Notes under the pieces: model-generated
Told to the model about the DNA's origin: nothing
Databases searched by the model: none
What the model saw: the letters and a program-made list of their open reading frames with translations, nothing else
NCBI GenBank assembly: GCA_910575565.1
Contig: CAJTFL010000002.1
Span: forward strand, 248,001-312,000
Source of the DNA: Lachnospiraceae bacterium
GTDB lineage: Bacteria; Bacillota; Clostridia; Lachnospirales; Lachnospiraceae
Length of the DNA: 64,000 nucleotides
Direction: 5' to 3'
Shown here: piece after piece, positions 9,069 through 17,753 of the stretch
Layout of the letters: every line of letters begins with the position of its first letter
How positions within the stretch are numbered: position 1 is the first letter of the stretch
Made by a program: the position numbers and the translations under genes

Positions 9069-10637
9069 CTATGCCTCCTTAACCTCCTTTGCCGCGCACT
9101 GACCGCACTGCTGCAAAAATTTTCGCTTTTTCTCCAGCACTTCCCGGAAACGGGGCAGGTAATCCTGGATATTTTTAATATTCTCCAGCCGCTCCACCCG
9201 GTTTTCCTCCGGAAATACCACCTTGGTGGTGGTTCCGGCCCCGCACCCCATTACCGTGTGCCGTTCTTCCATCATATAAATGTTATACAGGCAGGCCTTA
9301 TCCCTGGCAGCGTAACCCACGTTTTCTAAGTTTCCCGCCATATTTTTCTGCCGGTACAGGTAGTACGGCTTCATCCCCATGGATCTGGCCGCTTCCTCTG
9401 CCTGGCAGGCCAAAGCATCCATCAGCTGGCCGGAAGCCATGGGATAGCCCCGGTAAAGCTCCCTTTCTAAGTTCAGCCTGGCCGCCCGCTTTATGGCCAG
9501 GCAGTGCACCGTCAGGCTTTCCGGCCCTAAAGCCTTTATGGCCTTTAAGGTAGCGCCCACCTCGTCCTCTCCTTCCCCCGGAAGGCCAAGGATAATATCC
9601 ATATTGATATTGTCAAATCCCAGCTCCCTTGCCATCCAGAACACTTCCTCCACCTGGGAAACCGTATGCCGCCTTCCGATTAAGTCCAGGGTTTTCTGGT
9701 TCATGGACTGGGGATTAATGGAAATCCTTCCCACCCCGTAATCCCTTAAGAGATTAAGTTTCCCCCTGGTAATGCTGTCCGGCCTTCCGGCTTCCACGGT
9801 AAATTCCTCTGCCTTCCCCAGATCAAATGTGCCGCCAAGGATCTCCATCAGTTGCCCCAGCTGCTCTTCCGGAAGGGAAGTGGGCGTTCCGCCCCCGATA
9901 TAAATGGTCTGGGGCGGCTTCCCGGAAACCGCCTCCCGGACGATTGCCAGCTCCTGCCCTAAGATATTTAAGTATTCCCCCAGCCTTTCTTGCCATTTCT
10001 CTATGGGGTAGGAGGGAAAAGAGCAGTAAAGGCAGGTAGTGGGGCAGAAGGGAATCCCCACATACAGGCTGTAGCCCTCCTTTACCTTTCGCCCGGCCAA
10101 AAGATGCCGCTCCTCCCCGGCGATCTCTAAGCTTAGCTTCCTTTTTTCCTCCCCTACCAGGTAATGCTCTTCCATATAGGAAGAGATCCGTTCCTCATCC
10201 CATCCCAAGGCTAATTTGCCCTCCGGGATCTTTACTGGCCGGATCCCGGTTAAAGCTCCCCAGGGAAGCTGCTTTCCCGTATCCAGCATCAGCAGGAAAT
10301 ACAGCCTGCGCTTGATCCGGTTCTTCGTCTCCACACGGTTATCTGGTTCAATGGGAAAAGGCCGGTTTTCCCTGGCCTCCTCCAGGCCCTTTTTTAACAC
10401 CGGGGAGGAAAGCTTAATCTCTGCCCTATTCCTCTCCGTCCCCGGCTTTCGCTCCGCCTTAAGGGCATACCTTGCCCCTCCGTCCAGAAACCGGCCTGTT
10501 ACCCGCAGTTCCCCTTCTTCTGCTTCCGGATCCTGGCAGCCAAAAACCGCCCCTGGGTAAAAAGCCATCAAAAGCTCCCGCACATCCTGTTCAAATGCAT
10601 TATCTTCCAGCTGCAGCCCGATCATCATCTGTCCCAC
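9069..10637 (-). CDS. hemZ: Coproporphyrinogen III dehydrogenase HemZ, radical SAM
   Basis: About 522-aa radical SAM protein of the HemN/HemZ family. The Fe-S/SAM motif CPTTCLYCSF (CxxxCxxC) lies near residue 175, followed by YIGGGTPTSL and the barrel segments DNINMDIILGLPGEGEDE. It is annotated as oxygen-independent coproporphyrinogen dehydrogenase acting in heme synthesis, though in Clostridia this HemZ form often sits beside hisS without other heme genes, so the substrate is uncertain. The GTG at 10637 is favoured because GGAGG lies 7 nt upstream; an ATG at 10628 is the alternative. The gene begins one base after the metallo-hydrolase stop, indicating coupling. Confidence 0.88.
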   Translation of the reverse strand: MGQMMIGLQLEDNAFEQDVRELLMAFYPGAVFGCQDPEAEEGELRVTGRFLDGGARYALKAERKPGTERNRAEIKLSSPVLKKGLEEARENRPFPIEPDNRVETKNRIKRRLYFLLMLDTGKQLPWGALTGIRPVKIPEGKLALGWDEERISSYMEEHYLVGEEKRKLSLEIAGEERHLLAGRKVKEGYSLYVGIPFCPTTCLYCSFPSYPIEKWQERLGEYLNILGQELAIVREAVSGKPPQTIYIGGGTPTSLPEEQLGQLMEILGGTFDLGKAEEFTVEAGRPDSITRGKLNLLRDYGVGRISINPQSMNQKTLDLIGRRHTVSQVEEVFWMARELGFDNINMDIILGLPGEGEDEVGATLKAIKALGPESLTVHCLAIKRAARLNLERELYRGYPMASGQLMDALACQAEEAARSMGMKPYYLYRQKNMAGNLENVGYAARDKACLYNIYMMEERHTVMGCGAGTTTKVVFPEENRVERLENIKNIQDYLPRFREVLEKKRKFLQQCGQCAAKEVKEA

Positions 10638-10638
10638 C

Positions 10639-11283
10639 CTAATCCCTCCAGTATCCTGCCAGGGGATTGTTCCGTTTTTCATTCCCGATGGTGGTTTCCC
10701 CCTCATGCCCCGGATATACCTTTACCTCATCCGGCAGGGAAAGGATCTTTTCCCGGATCGAGCTGCGCAGCGCCCCCATATCCCCCGTAGGGAAGTCCGT
10801 CCGCCCGTAAGACTCGCAAAACAAGGTATCCCCGGAAAATAAAAGCCCTTCCTCCTCCAGGTAGTAGCACACTCCGCCCGCCGTATGGCCAGGAGTCCAG
10901 AGCACCTTCCATCTGTGGCCGCACAGGAAAAGCTCCTGGTTATCCTCCAGCAGGCACACCTTTTTTATGGATACGGCGCCGCCGAAATAGGGGGAAAGGT
11001 TCATGGAAGGACTGGCTAACAGCTCTTTCTCCTGTTTTCCCGCATACACTGGGATCCCCAGCCTGTCCGAAAGCCCCAAAACCCCGCCGGTATGATCGCC
11101 GTGCCCGTGGGTCAGCAAGACCGCCTTAAGGCTGATCCCCAGCCTGCCGCACCAGTCTAAAATCCATGATGCTTCTCCTGCCGGGTCGATCACTGCCCCC
11201 TCTTTCGTCTCTTCATCAAAGACCAGGTAGCAGTTTGTCCTCCCCATGCCCAGTTCCTGGCTTACCATCTTTAATTTTCCCAT
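10639..11283 (-). CDS. MBL-fold metallo-hydrolase, glyoxalase II-like
   Basis: 214-aa metallo-beta-lactamase-fold hydrolase. The metal-binding HxHxDH motif is in THGHGDHTGG (about residue 59), with further ligands in TPGHTAGG, SGDTLF and YPGHEGET, as in the GloB-like subfamily that hydrolyses thioesters such as S-lactoylglutathione. The exact substrate is unknown. The ATG follows a good GGAGG. It lies between relA and hemZ in the relA-MBL-hemZ-hisS-aspS order seen in many Clostridia. Confidence 0.88.
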   Translation of the reverse strand: MGKLKMVSQELGMGRTNCYLVFDEETKEGAVIDPAGEASWILDWCGRLGISLKAVLLTHGHGDHTGGVLGLSDRLGIPVYAGKQEKELLASPSMNLSPYFGGAVSIKKVCLLEDNQELFLCGHRWKVLWTPGHTAGGVCYYLEEEGLLFSGDTLFCESYGRTDFPTGDMGALRSSIREKILSLPDEVKVYPGHEGETTIGNEKRNNPLAGYWRD

Positions 11284-11530
11284 CTTAACCTCCCTGCACC
11301 TTCACGAAACATTCACGCAGCTTTTGACGCTTCACCAGCCGCCGGTGAAAGCTGGCCATCCTGTCCTTTAGCGCCCGCTTTTCTTCACGCAGACCCGTAG
11401 ACAATACACAAGGAAAGCTCCCCGGAAACCCGGAAAGCCTTTTCTATTCTCTGCCTCTGCAAAACTTCTATTGCGCCCAGTCATTACCGGCTCTTGCCGC
11501 CGCGCCCAGGCTGCCCTGCCGGCTGCATCA

Positions 11531-13813
11531 TCAGCCTGCAGACCGCTCAATATCCAGCACACTTTCAATCTGCCGGATTTTATCCGTTAAACGGTTTAAT
11601 TCCTCCACCCCATGGATGTCAAAGGTCATGGTGATGGTGGCCTTCCCCTGCTTGCTGGTACGCACATTGATGGAGGTAATGTCGATCTGCCGCTCCGTAA
11701 ACACCTTGGAAATATCCACAAACAGACCTATCCGGTTATTGGCATACACCTTAATCTCCGTGGAATACGTGGTGCTTGGGTTTTCCGCCTCCGTTTTCTG
11801 CCACTCGGCGTCAATCAGCCGGGAACGCTCCTCCTCCGGAAGGTTCAGCATATTGATGCAGTCTGTCCGATGGATGGAGATCCCCCTTCCCCGGGTAACA
11901 AAGCCCACGATCTCGTCCCCGGGAACGGGGCTGCAGCATTTGGAAAACCGGACGGCCAGATCGTGGATTCCCCGCACTACAATCCCGCTTCCCGCCCGCC
12001 TTGCCAGCTCCGGCGGCTTCCCGGCCATGTCGGTAAGCTCATGGAGGATGGTGGTGTCGGTAATGTCCTTCTTCCGCTTTTTCTCCCGCTCCTCCAACAT
12101 CTTATTAATGACCTGGCCCTCTTTTAAGCCACCGTGGCCGATGGAGGCCAGCACGGAATCCCAGTCCCGGAAAGCGTACCGGCTCATCACCTTTTCCATA
12201 TACTCCGGCTTGCTGATTTCCGGGTAATTGATCCCCTTAGCCCGGCAGTACCGGTCAATCATATCCTTGCCCTTAAGGATATTGTCCTCCTTAAGCTCCG
12301 TCTTAAACCATTGGTTGATCTTATTTTTCGCCTGGGTGCTTTTCACCAGCTTCAGCCAGTCGCGGCTGGGGCCTTTTGAATTCTGGGAGGTAATCACCTC
12401 AATCCGATCCCCGTTTTGGATCTGGTAATCGATATTCACCAGCCTGCCGTTCACCCTGGCCCCCACCATCTTATTCCCTACGGCGCTGTGGATCGCGTAG
12501 GCGAAATCAATAGGCGTGGAGCCGCTGGGCAGATCCTTCACGTCCCCGGAAGGCGTAAAGCAATAGACCGTGTCCGAGAACATATTTAAATCGCTTTTAA
12601 TTAAATTCAAAAATTCCTTGGAATCGTCCGTCTCCCGCTGCCACTCCAAAATCTGGCGCAGCCAGCTTAGCTTTGCCTCCTCGCTGGCAGCAGCCGCCTG
12701 GCCGCTTCCGCTCTCCTTGTACTTCCAGTGGGCGGCGATGCCATACTCCGCCGTCCGGTGCATCTCAAAGGTACGGATCTGGATCTCGAAAGGCTGGCCG
12801 TTCCCGCCGATTAAGGTAGTGTGAAGGGATTGGTACATATTGGGCTTGGGCATGGCGATATAATCCTTAAACCGCCCGGGGATAGGCTTATACAGCTCAT
12901 GGATCACCCCAAGGGCCCCGTAGCAGTCCTTTACCGACTCCACGATAATCCGCACCGCAAACAAATCATAAATCTGCTCCAAGGTTTTATTCTGGCTTAC
13001 CATTTTCCGGTAAATGCTGAAAAAATGCTTTACCCTGCCGTCCACCTTGGCCACAATCTCCGCGTCTTCCATATGGCACTTTACTTCATTAACAATCTGG
13101 GTAATGAAATCTTCCTTTATCTCCTTGCGCATGGAAATCTTTTCCGAAAGATCCTGGTAAACCTCCGGATCCAGATATTTTAAGGACAGATCGTCCAGTT
13201 CTACCTTAATCTTGGAAATTCCCAGCCGGTGGGCGATGGGCGAATAAATATCCATCGTCTCCCTGGCCTTCTCCTTCTGCTTGGCCGGGGACTGGAACTG
13301 AAGGGTGCGCATATTATGGAGGCGGTCCGCCAGCTTAATTAAAATCACCCGAATGTCCTTGGCCATGGCCAAAAACATCTTCCTTAAGTTTTCCGCCTGA
13401 AGCTCTACCTTGTCCGCCGACCAGGAAAGCTGGGTTAATTTCGTCACGCCGTCCACCAAAAGCGCCACCTCGTCCCCAAACTCACTGCGCAGCTCCTCCA
13501 AGGTCATTACTGTATCTTCCACCACGTCATGAAGGATGGAAGCCTCGATGGTCTCCTTATCCATCTGCAGATCCGCCAATATGATGGCCACGCACAGCGG
13601 ATGGATAATGTAAGGCTCCCCGGATTTGCGCTTCTGCTCCTTATGGGCCTGGGCCGCCACCTGGTATGCCTTCTCAATCATGCTGATATCATCGGAAGGG
13701 TGATACCGGCGTATCCCTTTAATTAAATCCGCATATAATGTCTCTGGACTGGTAAATGAAGCCGGTGCTTCCAGTTCGATATCCAGTTTCTCCTTAATCT
13801 CTTTTTCTGCCAT
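11531..13813 (-). CDS. relA: RelA/SpoT bifunctional (p)ppGpp synthetase/hydrolase
   Basis: 760-aa long RSH enzyme that makes and degrades the starvation alarmone (p)ppGpp. The N-terminal HD hydrolase domain is intact (HDVVEDT, DRLHNMRTL), followed by the synthetase domain (about 240-350, with MPKPNMYQSLHTTLIG), a TGS domain (VYCFTPSGDVKDLPSGSTP), a conserved Cys region (KCCSPVPGDEIVGFVTRGRG) and a C-terminal ACT domain (VDISKVFTERQIDITSINVR). The intact HD motif argues for both activities. A TTGCAT-17-TATAAT promoter lies about 80 bp upstream. The 247 bp after the stop, before the metallo-hydrolase, hold no convincing gene; dtd, which often follows relA, is absent. Confidence 0.95.
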   Translation of the reverse strand: MAEKEIKEKLDIELEAPASFTSPETLYADLIKGIRRYHPSDDISMIEKAYQVAAQAHKEQKRKSGEPYIIHPLCVAIILADLQMDKETIEASILHDVVEDTVMTLEELRSEFGDEVALLVDGVTKLTQLSWSADKVELQAENLRKMFLAMAKDIRVILIKLADRLHNMRTLQFQSPAKQKEKARETMDIYSPIAHRLGISKIKVELDDLSLKYLDPEVYQDLSEKISMRKEIKEDFITQIVNEVKCHMEDAEIVAKVDGRVKHFFSIYRKMVSQNKTLEQIYDLFAVRIIVESVKDCYGALGVIHELYKPIPGRFKDYIAMPKPNMYQSLHTTLIGGNGQPFEIQIRTFEMHRTAEYGIAAHWKYKESGSGQAAAASEEAKLSWLRQILEWQRETDDSKEFLNLIKSDLNMFSDTVYCFTPSGDVKDLPSGSTPIDFAYAIHSAVGNKMVGARVNGRLVNIDYQIQNGDRIEVITSQNSKGPSRDWLKLVKSTQAKNKINQWFKTELKEDNILKGKDMIDRYCRAKGINYPEISKPEYMEKVMSRYAFRDWDSVLASIGHGGLKEGQVINKMLEEREKKRKKDITDTTILHELTDMAGKPPELARRAGSGIVVRGIHDLAVRFSKCCSPVPGDEIVGFVTRGRGISIHRTDCINMLNLPEEERSRLIDAEWQKTEAENPSTTYSTEIKVYANNRIGLFVDISKVFTERQIDITSINVRTSKQGKATITMTFDIHGVEELNRLTDKIRQIESVLDIERSAG

Positions 13814-13892
13814 TTGAATACCTGCCTGTCCTCTCCATTAAGATCTACGCCTTTGCTGCTCTCATCCCTGCAACAGGAAATGGTTATTACAC

Positions 13893-13921
13893 ATTATAGT
13901 TTTTTTTGTCCAAAAATGCAA
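13893..13921 (-). promoter_or_regulatory. Probable sigma-A promoter of relA
   Basis: On the minus strand, -35 TTGCAT (13916-13921), a 17-bp spacer and a perfect -10 TATAAT (13893-13898), about 80 bp before the relA start. Confidence 0.7.
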
Positions 13922-14019
13922 GCAAAAGCTTAAACGCCGCGAATGTTGCCCCTTTTTATGGGAAAATCCTCTTCCCCCATATCTTTCCCAGAGATCCCCT
14001 CCCCCAAACATTTCCCGCC

Positions 14020-14050
14020 AAAACAAAAGGCTGATGCCCCCGCATCAGCC
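14020..14050 (-). terminator. Terminator downstream of apt
   Basis: A perfect 9-bp GC-rich stem (GGCTGATGC/GCATCAGCC) with a 4-nt loop is followed on the minus strand by TTTTGTTTT. It closes the proC-apt unit. Confidence 0.9.
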
Positions 14051-14079
14051 CTCAAAAGATAAGCCGTATAAACCGCCGC

Positions 14080-14604
14080 TTAATGCCCCTCATAAGTGAT
14101 AATGGAATCCACTAAATAGCCCGAAAGCTTTTTCCTTCCCTCAAGCCCGGCTAGTTCCATCACAAAGCAAATCTTCACCACCTGGCCGCCCAGCTGCTCC
14201 ACCATCCTGGCAATGGCCTCGATGGTTCCACCGGTGGCAATCAGGTCGTCAACAATCACCACCTTCTGCCCTGGCTTAATGGAATCCCTGTGCATCTCAA
14301 CTACTGCCTTCCCATACTCCAGCTCATACTCCGCCGAAATCGTCTCGCAGGGAAGCTTTCCCTTCTTGCGCACCGGCACAAAGCCCTTATGCAGGATATA
14401 GGCTACCGGAACGCCAAAGATAAACCCTCTGGACTCAGGCCCCACCACCAAGTCAAAATCAATCCCTTTCAGCATCTCAATCAGCTGATCAATGGCCAGG
14501 TGCAAACCGTCCCTATCCTGCAAAATCGTGGTCACGTCCCGGAAAATAATCCCCGGCTCCGGAAAATCCGGTATGCTTCTTACGTAATCCTCCATACGCT
14601 TCAT
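14080..14604 (-). CDS. apt: Adenine phosphoribosyltransferase
   Basis: About 174-aa purine salvage enzyme joining adenine and PRPP to give AMP. It shows the type I PRTase fold with the PRPP-binding loop VVIVDDLIATGGT (about residues 115-127), the family N-terminus IPDFPEPGIIFRDVTTIL and GPESRGFIFG. Several in-frame ATGs lie near the start. The first abuts GGAGGAGGA with no spacing, so the ATG at 14604 is preferred; 14595 would match relatives equally well. It lies 56 nt after xerD and ends before a strong terminator. In many Firmicutes apt is beside relA, as it is here. Confidence 0.95.
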   Translation of the reverse strand: MKRMEDYVRSIPDFPEPGIIFRDVTTILQDRDGLHLAIDQLIEMLKGIDFDLVVGPESRGFIFGVPVAYILHKGFVPVRKKGKLPCETISAEYELEYGKAVVEMHRDSIKPGQKVVIVDDLIATGGTIEAIARMVEQLGGQVVKICFVMELAGLEGRKKLSGYLVDSIITYEGH

Positions 14605-14660
14605 CTTCATTCCTCCTCCAAAACTACTTTGAACACGCTTTTTATGAAATCCCCTTACGG

Positions 14661-15515
14661 CTACCTTATATGCCCTCCAAAATAGGCCGTATACATCTGG
14701 ATCGCGGCAGAATCTGAATGACCAAGCATAGTCTGCACAGCATGGGCGTCCGCGCCGCTTTTTAACAGATGGGCAGCGAAGGAATGGCGCAGGCTGTGGG
14801 GCGTGATATCGCTTTTAATCTCCGCCTTATCCCCGTAATACTTGATAATCTTCCAAAATCCCTGGCGGCTCATCGGCTGCCCGTTGCAGTTGGAGAACAG
14901 GCAGGCGGATTCATTCCCCTTCAAAAGGATGGCGCGGCTTTCTTCCAAATACTTTGCCAAGGCCTTTTTCGCCCGCTTCCCAAAGGGAACCATCCTTTCT
15001 TTCTGCCCGTCCCGGCAAGTGATATATCCCACCTGCATATTCAAGTCCGTAAGCTCCAAATGGATAAGCTCCGAAACCCGGATGCCGGTAGCATACAAAA
15101 GCTCCAGCATAGCCTTGTCCCGAATCTCCTTGGCATTTTGGCCCGCCGGCTGTGCCATCAGCCGCTCAACCTCCTCCACGGTAAGGATGGTGGGCGCTTT
15201 CTTTTCAATCTTCGGCGCTTTGAGAAGCTCCGCCGGATCCCGCTTAATGTTCCCCATGCTTAACTCGTAATGGAAAAATGCCTTGATGGATGCCAGCACC
15301 CGTGAAATCGTGGTGGTGGCTTTTCCCTCCCGCTCCAAATAAAGCACATATGAGTTTAAGCTGGTCCTCGTTACCTTGCTTACCTCCTTAATCCCAAGCC
15401 CCTCCAGGTAGGCACACATCTGATGCAAGTCCCTCTGGTAGGAAATCTCCGTATTTTTCGAGGTTTTCTTTACCTCCCTTAAGTACTCCACAAAGCTTGA
15501 TATATCGCTTAACAT
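14661..15515 (-). CDS. xerD: Tyrosine recombinase XerD
   Basis: 284-aa site-specific tyrosine recombinase that, with XerC, resolves chromosome dimers at dif. The N-terminal SAM-like core-binding domain is at about 1-85 and the catalytic domain shows ATGIRVSEL (Arg), HSLRHSFAAHLL (His-x-x-Arg), LGHSDSAAIQMY (His and the nucleophile Tyr). The protein stops about 8 residues after the Tyr (TAYFGGHIR), while family members usually carry about 18 residues there, including a terminal helix that contacts the partner recombinase. The catalytic set is complete, so strand cleavage should be possible. It follows the spoIIM-like gene by 21 nt. Confidence 0.9.
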   Translation of the reverse strand: MLSDISSFVEYLREVKKTSKNTEISYQRDLHQMCAYLEGLGIKEVSKVTRTSLNSYVLYLEREGKATTTISRVLASIKAFFHYELSMGNIKRDPAELLKAPKIEKKAPTILTVEEVERLMAQPAGQNAKEIRDKAMLELLYATGIRVSELIHLELTDLNMQVGYITCRDGQKERMVPFGKRAKKALAKYLEESRAILLKGNESACLFSNCNGQPMSRQGFWKIIKYYGDKAEIKSDITPHSLRHSFAAHLLKSGADAHAVQTMLGHSDSAAIQMYTAYFGGHIR

Positions 15516-15536
15516 AATTTATCCCTCATCTAATCG

Positions 15537-16133
15537 CTACAGCATCCGCAAAAAAACTGGGTTTACAAACGCCTCAGCCCCCGCCCCCAAACAAAACAGC
15601 AAAAGGCCCAAAAGGGACGGCAAAAACCTTACCCTGGCAGGCCGGTTTAGACCCTGCCAAATGAACAGATACCAGGCCGGCAGATAAAACAGCCATTGGG
15701 GAAAACAGGACAAAAAAAATCCAAAAAGCCCCAAAAAGCCCATCTGAACCGTATAGCAAACCACCACCCAGCTTAAGGAAAACCCCATATAAACCGCCAG
15801 CGCCCAGAAAAAGGGAACGGCGCATACGGTCAGGCCGAGAAGCCAGGCGGCAAGCCCTTCCCCCAGGCGTTCCTTGCCGATATAAAAAAATTTTTCCGCG
15901 CTCCCGCCCTCCATCCGCCAAGGGCGGTTTAACATCACGGCGTTTCCGAAATCCAGGAGGGATTTGCCTCCCCAAAAAGCCCGTCCGCCGCCTTCCAAAG
16001 CTTGGGGAATTTCCAAAAATCCCAGGTTCCCCACAACCGTCCCTGCCAGGATCCCAAAGAAAAAGCAGAAAACAAATACCCTTCCTGCCGTCTTCGCCGT
16101 TTCTCCCATCCCCCATCTGGTAATCCGTCCCAT
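15537..16133 (-). CDS. spoIIM: Stage II sporulation protein M-like membrane protein
   Basis: 198-aa membrane protein with five or so hydrophobic segments (for example VFVFCFFFGILAGTVVGN and LLGLTVCAVPFFWALAVYMG). Topology, size and position between a NUDIX gene and xerD match SpoIIM of Clostridia, a part of the SpoIID-SpoIIM-SpoIIP machine that thins peptidoglycan during engulfment of the forespore. Sequence conservation in this family is low, so the call leans on context. The ATG at 16133 is chosen for its GGAGGAGG site; an ATG 15 nt upstream overlaps that site. Confidence 0.72.
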   Translation of the reverse strand: MGRITRWGMGETAKTAGRVFVFCFFFGILAGTVVGNLGFLEIPQALEGGGRAFWGGKSLLDFGNAVMLNRPWRMEGGSAEKFFYIGKERLGEGLAAWLLGLTVCAVPFFWALAVYMGFSLSWVVVCYTVQMGFLGLFGFFLSCFPQWLFYLPAWYLFIWQGLNRPARVRFLPSLLGLLLFCLGAGAEAFVNPVFLRML

Positions 16134-16272
16134 AAAAGCCTCCTCCATGGACTTCCCCTTCCCTTACGGATAGCCTATGCAGCAGGCCTTACGGTTCATT
16201 CCTCTTTTGCCCAAATTGACAAAAGGACGCTTTGTCGCCCATCCTGCGCCCTGCAGGCTAAAAGGCTCCCGG

Positions 16273-16845
16273 TCAGCGGCTTGCGTACTTTTGGGCATAT
16301 GCCAGGATTGCGGCAATGGTTTTAGAATCCGTAAGCTTCCCGGCATAAATCAGATCTTCCAGATCCTTTAACTCCCAGCTTTCCACCTGGATCACCTCAT
16401 CCTCATCCAGATGCTGGTGGCTGGGAACCAAATCCCTGGCCAGGTAAATATCGATGTGTTCATCGCAAAATGCCACCGTGGTATTTAAACTAAGCAAAAA
16501 TTCAATGTTTTCCGAGCGAAAGCCCGTCTCCTCTTCCAGTTCCCTGGTAGCGCAGGCTAAGGTAGGCTCCCCCGGCTCATCCAGCTTTCCCGCCGGAATT
16601 TCCAATGTCAGCCGATCCAAGGCATTGCGGTACTGGCGGACCATAAGGATTTTCCCGTCCGCCGTAACCGGGATCACCGCCGCCGCCCCGTCATGGTGGA
16701 TGAAATCCCATTTACATTCATGTCCATTGGCAATTACCTGATCCTCATAAATTTTTAAGATCGTTCCCTGATACTTTAATTCCCGCCCTTTACGGATCAC
16801 TGGGGGGATTTCCCCCTTATTGTTTTCCTTATTCATCTCGTCCAT
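16273..16845 (-). CDS. NUDIX hydrolase, ADP-ribose pyrophosphatase-like
   Basis: About 190-aa NUDIX hydrolase. The full NUDIX box runs from GKLDEPGEPTLACA into TRELEEETGF, giving the GX5EX7REUXEEXGU pattern that binds the metal. N-terminal segments (WDFIHHDGAAAVIPV, LMVRQYRNA, LTLEIPAGKLD) fit ADP-ribose pyrophosphatases such as NudF, which cleave ADP-ribose to AMP and ribose 5-phosphate. The ATG at 16845 has ATGGAGG five nt upstream; an earlier ATG at 16857 abuts the proC stop. It is co-transcribed with proC and the spoIIM-like gene. Confidence 0.9.
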   Translation of the reverse strand: MDEMNKENNKGEIPPVIRKGRELKYQGTILKIYEDQVIANGHECKWDFIHHDGAAAVIPVTADGKILMVRQYRNALDRLTLEIPAGKLDEPGEPTLACATRELEEETGFRSENIEFLLSLNTTVAFCDEHIDIYLARDLVPSHQHLDEDEVIQVESWELKDLEDLIYAGKLTDSKTIAAILAYAQKYASR

Positions 16846-16857
16846 GTTTTCCTCCAT

Positions 16858-17655
16858 CTATAATGCCCTGCACCGCTCAATGCAGGCATCCGCCGCCTTA
16901 ATCAGCGCGCTCCGAAAACCCTGTTCCTCCAGTGCGCTTACCGCCGCTATGGTCGTCCCCCCTGGGGAGCATACCATATCCTTTAACTCGCCTGGATGCT
17001 TCCCGGTTTCCAAAACCATCTTTGCGCTGCCAAGGACAGCCTGGGCCGCCATGGTCAGCGCCTGGCTTCTTGAAAGACCATACTTTACCCCTCCGTCCGC
17101 CATGGCCTCAATCATCATGTATACGTAAGCCGGAGAGCTGCCGCTGACACAGACCACCGCATCCATCAGCCGCTCTTCCACCACTTCCATCCGTCCAAAA
17201 GACGCAAAGAAACGGCCGATAAACTCTTCTTCCTCCCGGGAAAACTCCGCCGGATCGTAGCACACCCCGGTCATCCCCTCCCCAAGAAGAGCCGGGGTAT
17301 TGGGCATGGCCCGCACGATCCGCTTATCCTCCCCCAGCATCTCCTTCAAATGCCCCACACTCTTCCCTGGGGCGATGGAGATCACCATCTGTCCGGGCTT
17401 AAGCACTGATCGAATCTCTCCCAACACCTCCGGATAATACTGAGGCTTCACTGCCAGCACCAGGCAGGAGGAGGCAGCGGCGCATTCCTTGTCAGAGCAG
17501 ACGGCCTCCACCTCCGTCTCACTGGAGATCTCCCTTCTCCGGCTTTCCCTTACATCGGTAAACAGAAGCTCCTCCGGCTTAAACCCATGCCCCAAAAGCC
17601 CCCTTAGGATAGCGCTCCCCATGTTCCCCATCCCGATAAACCCAATTTTTCCCAT
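16858..17655 (-). CDS. proC: Pyrroline-5-carboxylate reductase
   Basis: 265-aa enzyme for the last step of proline synthesis, reducing 1-pyrroline-5-carboxylate with NAD(P)H. The N-terminal Rossmann motif is GFIGMGNMGSAIL; AVKPQYYPEVL, MPNTPALLGEGMTG and the C-terminal signature region (VSGSSPAYVYMMIEAMADGG, then KDMVCSPGGTTIA) are all present. The start at 17655 is set by the Rossmann motif position and an AAGGAAG site; 27 codons of open frame upstream are not conserved-looking. It opens the proC-NUDIX-spoIIM-xerD-apt unit. Length is normal for the family. Confidence 0.95.
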   Translation of the reverse strand: MGKIGFIGMGNMGSAILRGLLGHGFKPEELLFTDVRESRRREISSETEVEAVCSDKECAAASSCLVLAVKPQYYPEVLGEIRSVLKPGQMVISIAPGKSVGHLKEMLGEDKRIVRAMPNTPALLGEGMTGVCYDPAEFSREEEEFIGRFFASFGRMEVVEERLMDAVVCVSGSSPAYVYMMIEAMADGGVKYGLSRSQALTMAAQAVLGSAKMVLETGKHPGELKDMVCSPGGTTIAAVSALEEQGFRSALIKAADACIERCRAL

Positions 17656-17753
17656 TCCATCTTCCTTTCTGGATTCCAAATATCTCCAAAAGTTCTTTGC
17701 CGGATAAAAAAGAAGCCCTACAAACCTGCTGTTCATAAAGCTTCTTAATGTTC

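Noticed and set aside
11284-11530. dtd or other gene between relA and the metallo-hydrolase
   Set aside because: The gap is too short for dtd, and the only frame overlaps relA and shows no domain.
14620-14664. Frameshift explaining the short XerD
   Set aside because: Shifting by one base gives a partly similar tail (GFHKKR), but that frame has no stop before apt and would fuse the two genes.
15574-16116. A 180-codon minus-strand frame overlapping the spoIIM-like gene
   Set aside because: The other frame gives a clean membrane protein with a strong ribosome binding site; this one is Gly/Arg-rich noise.
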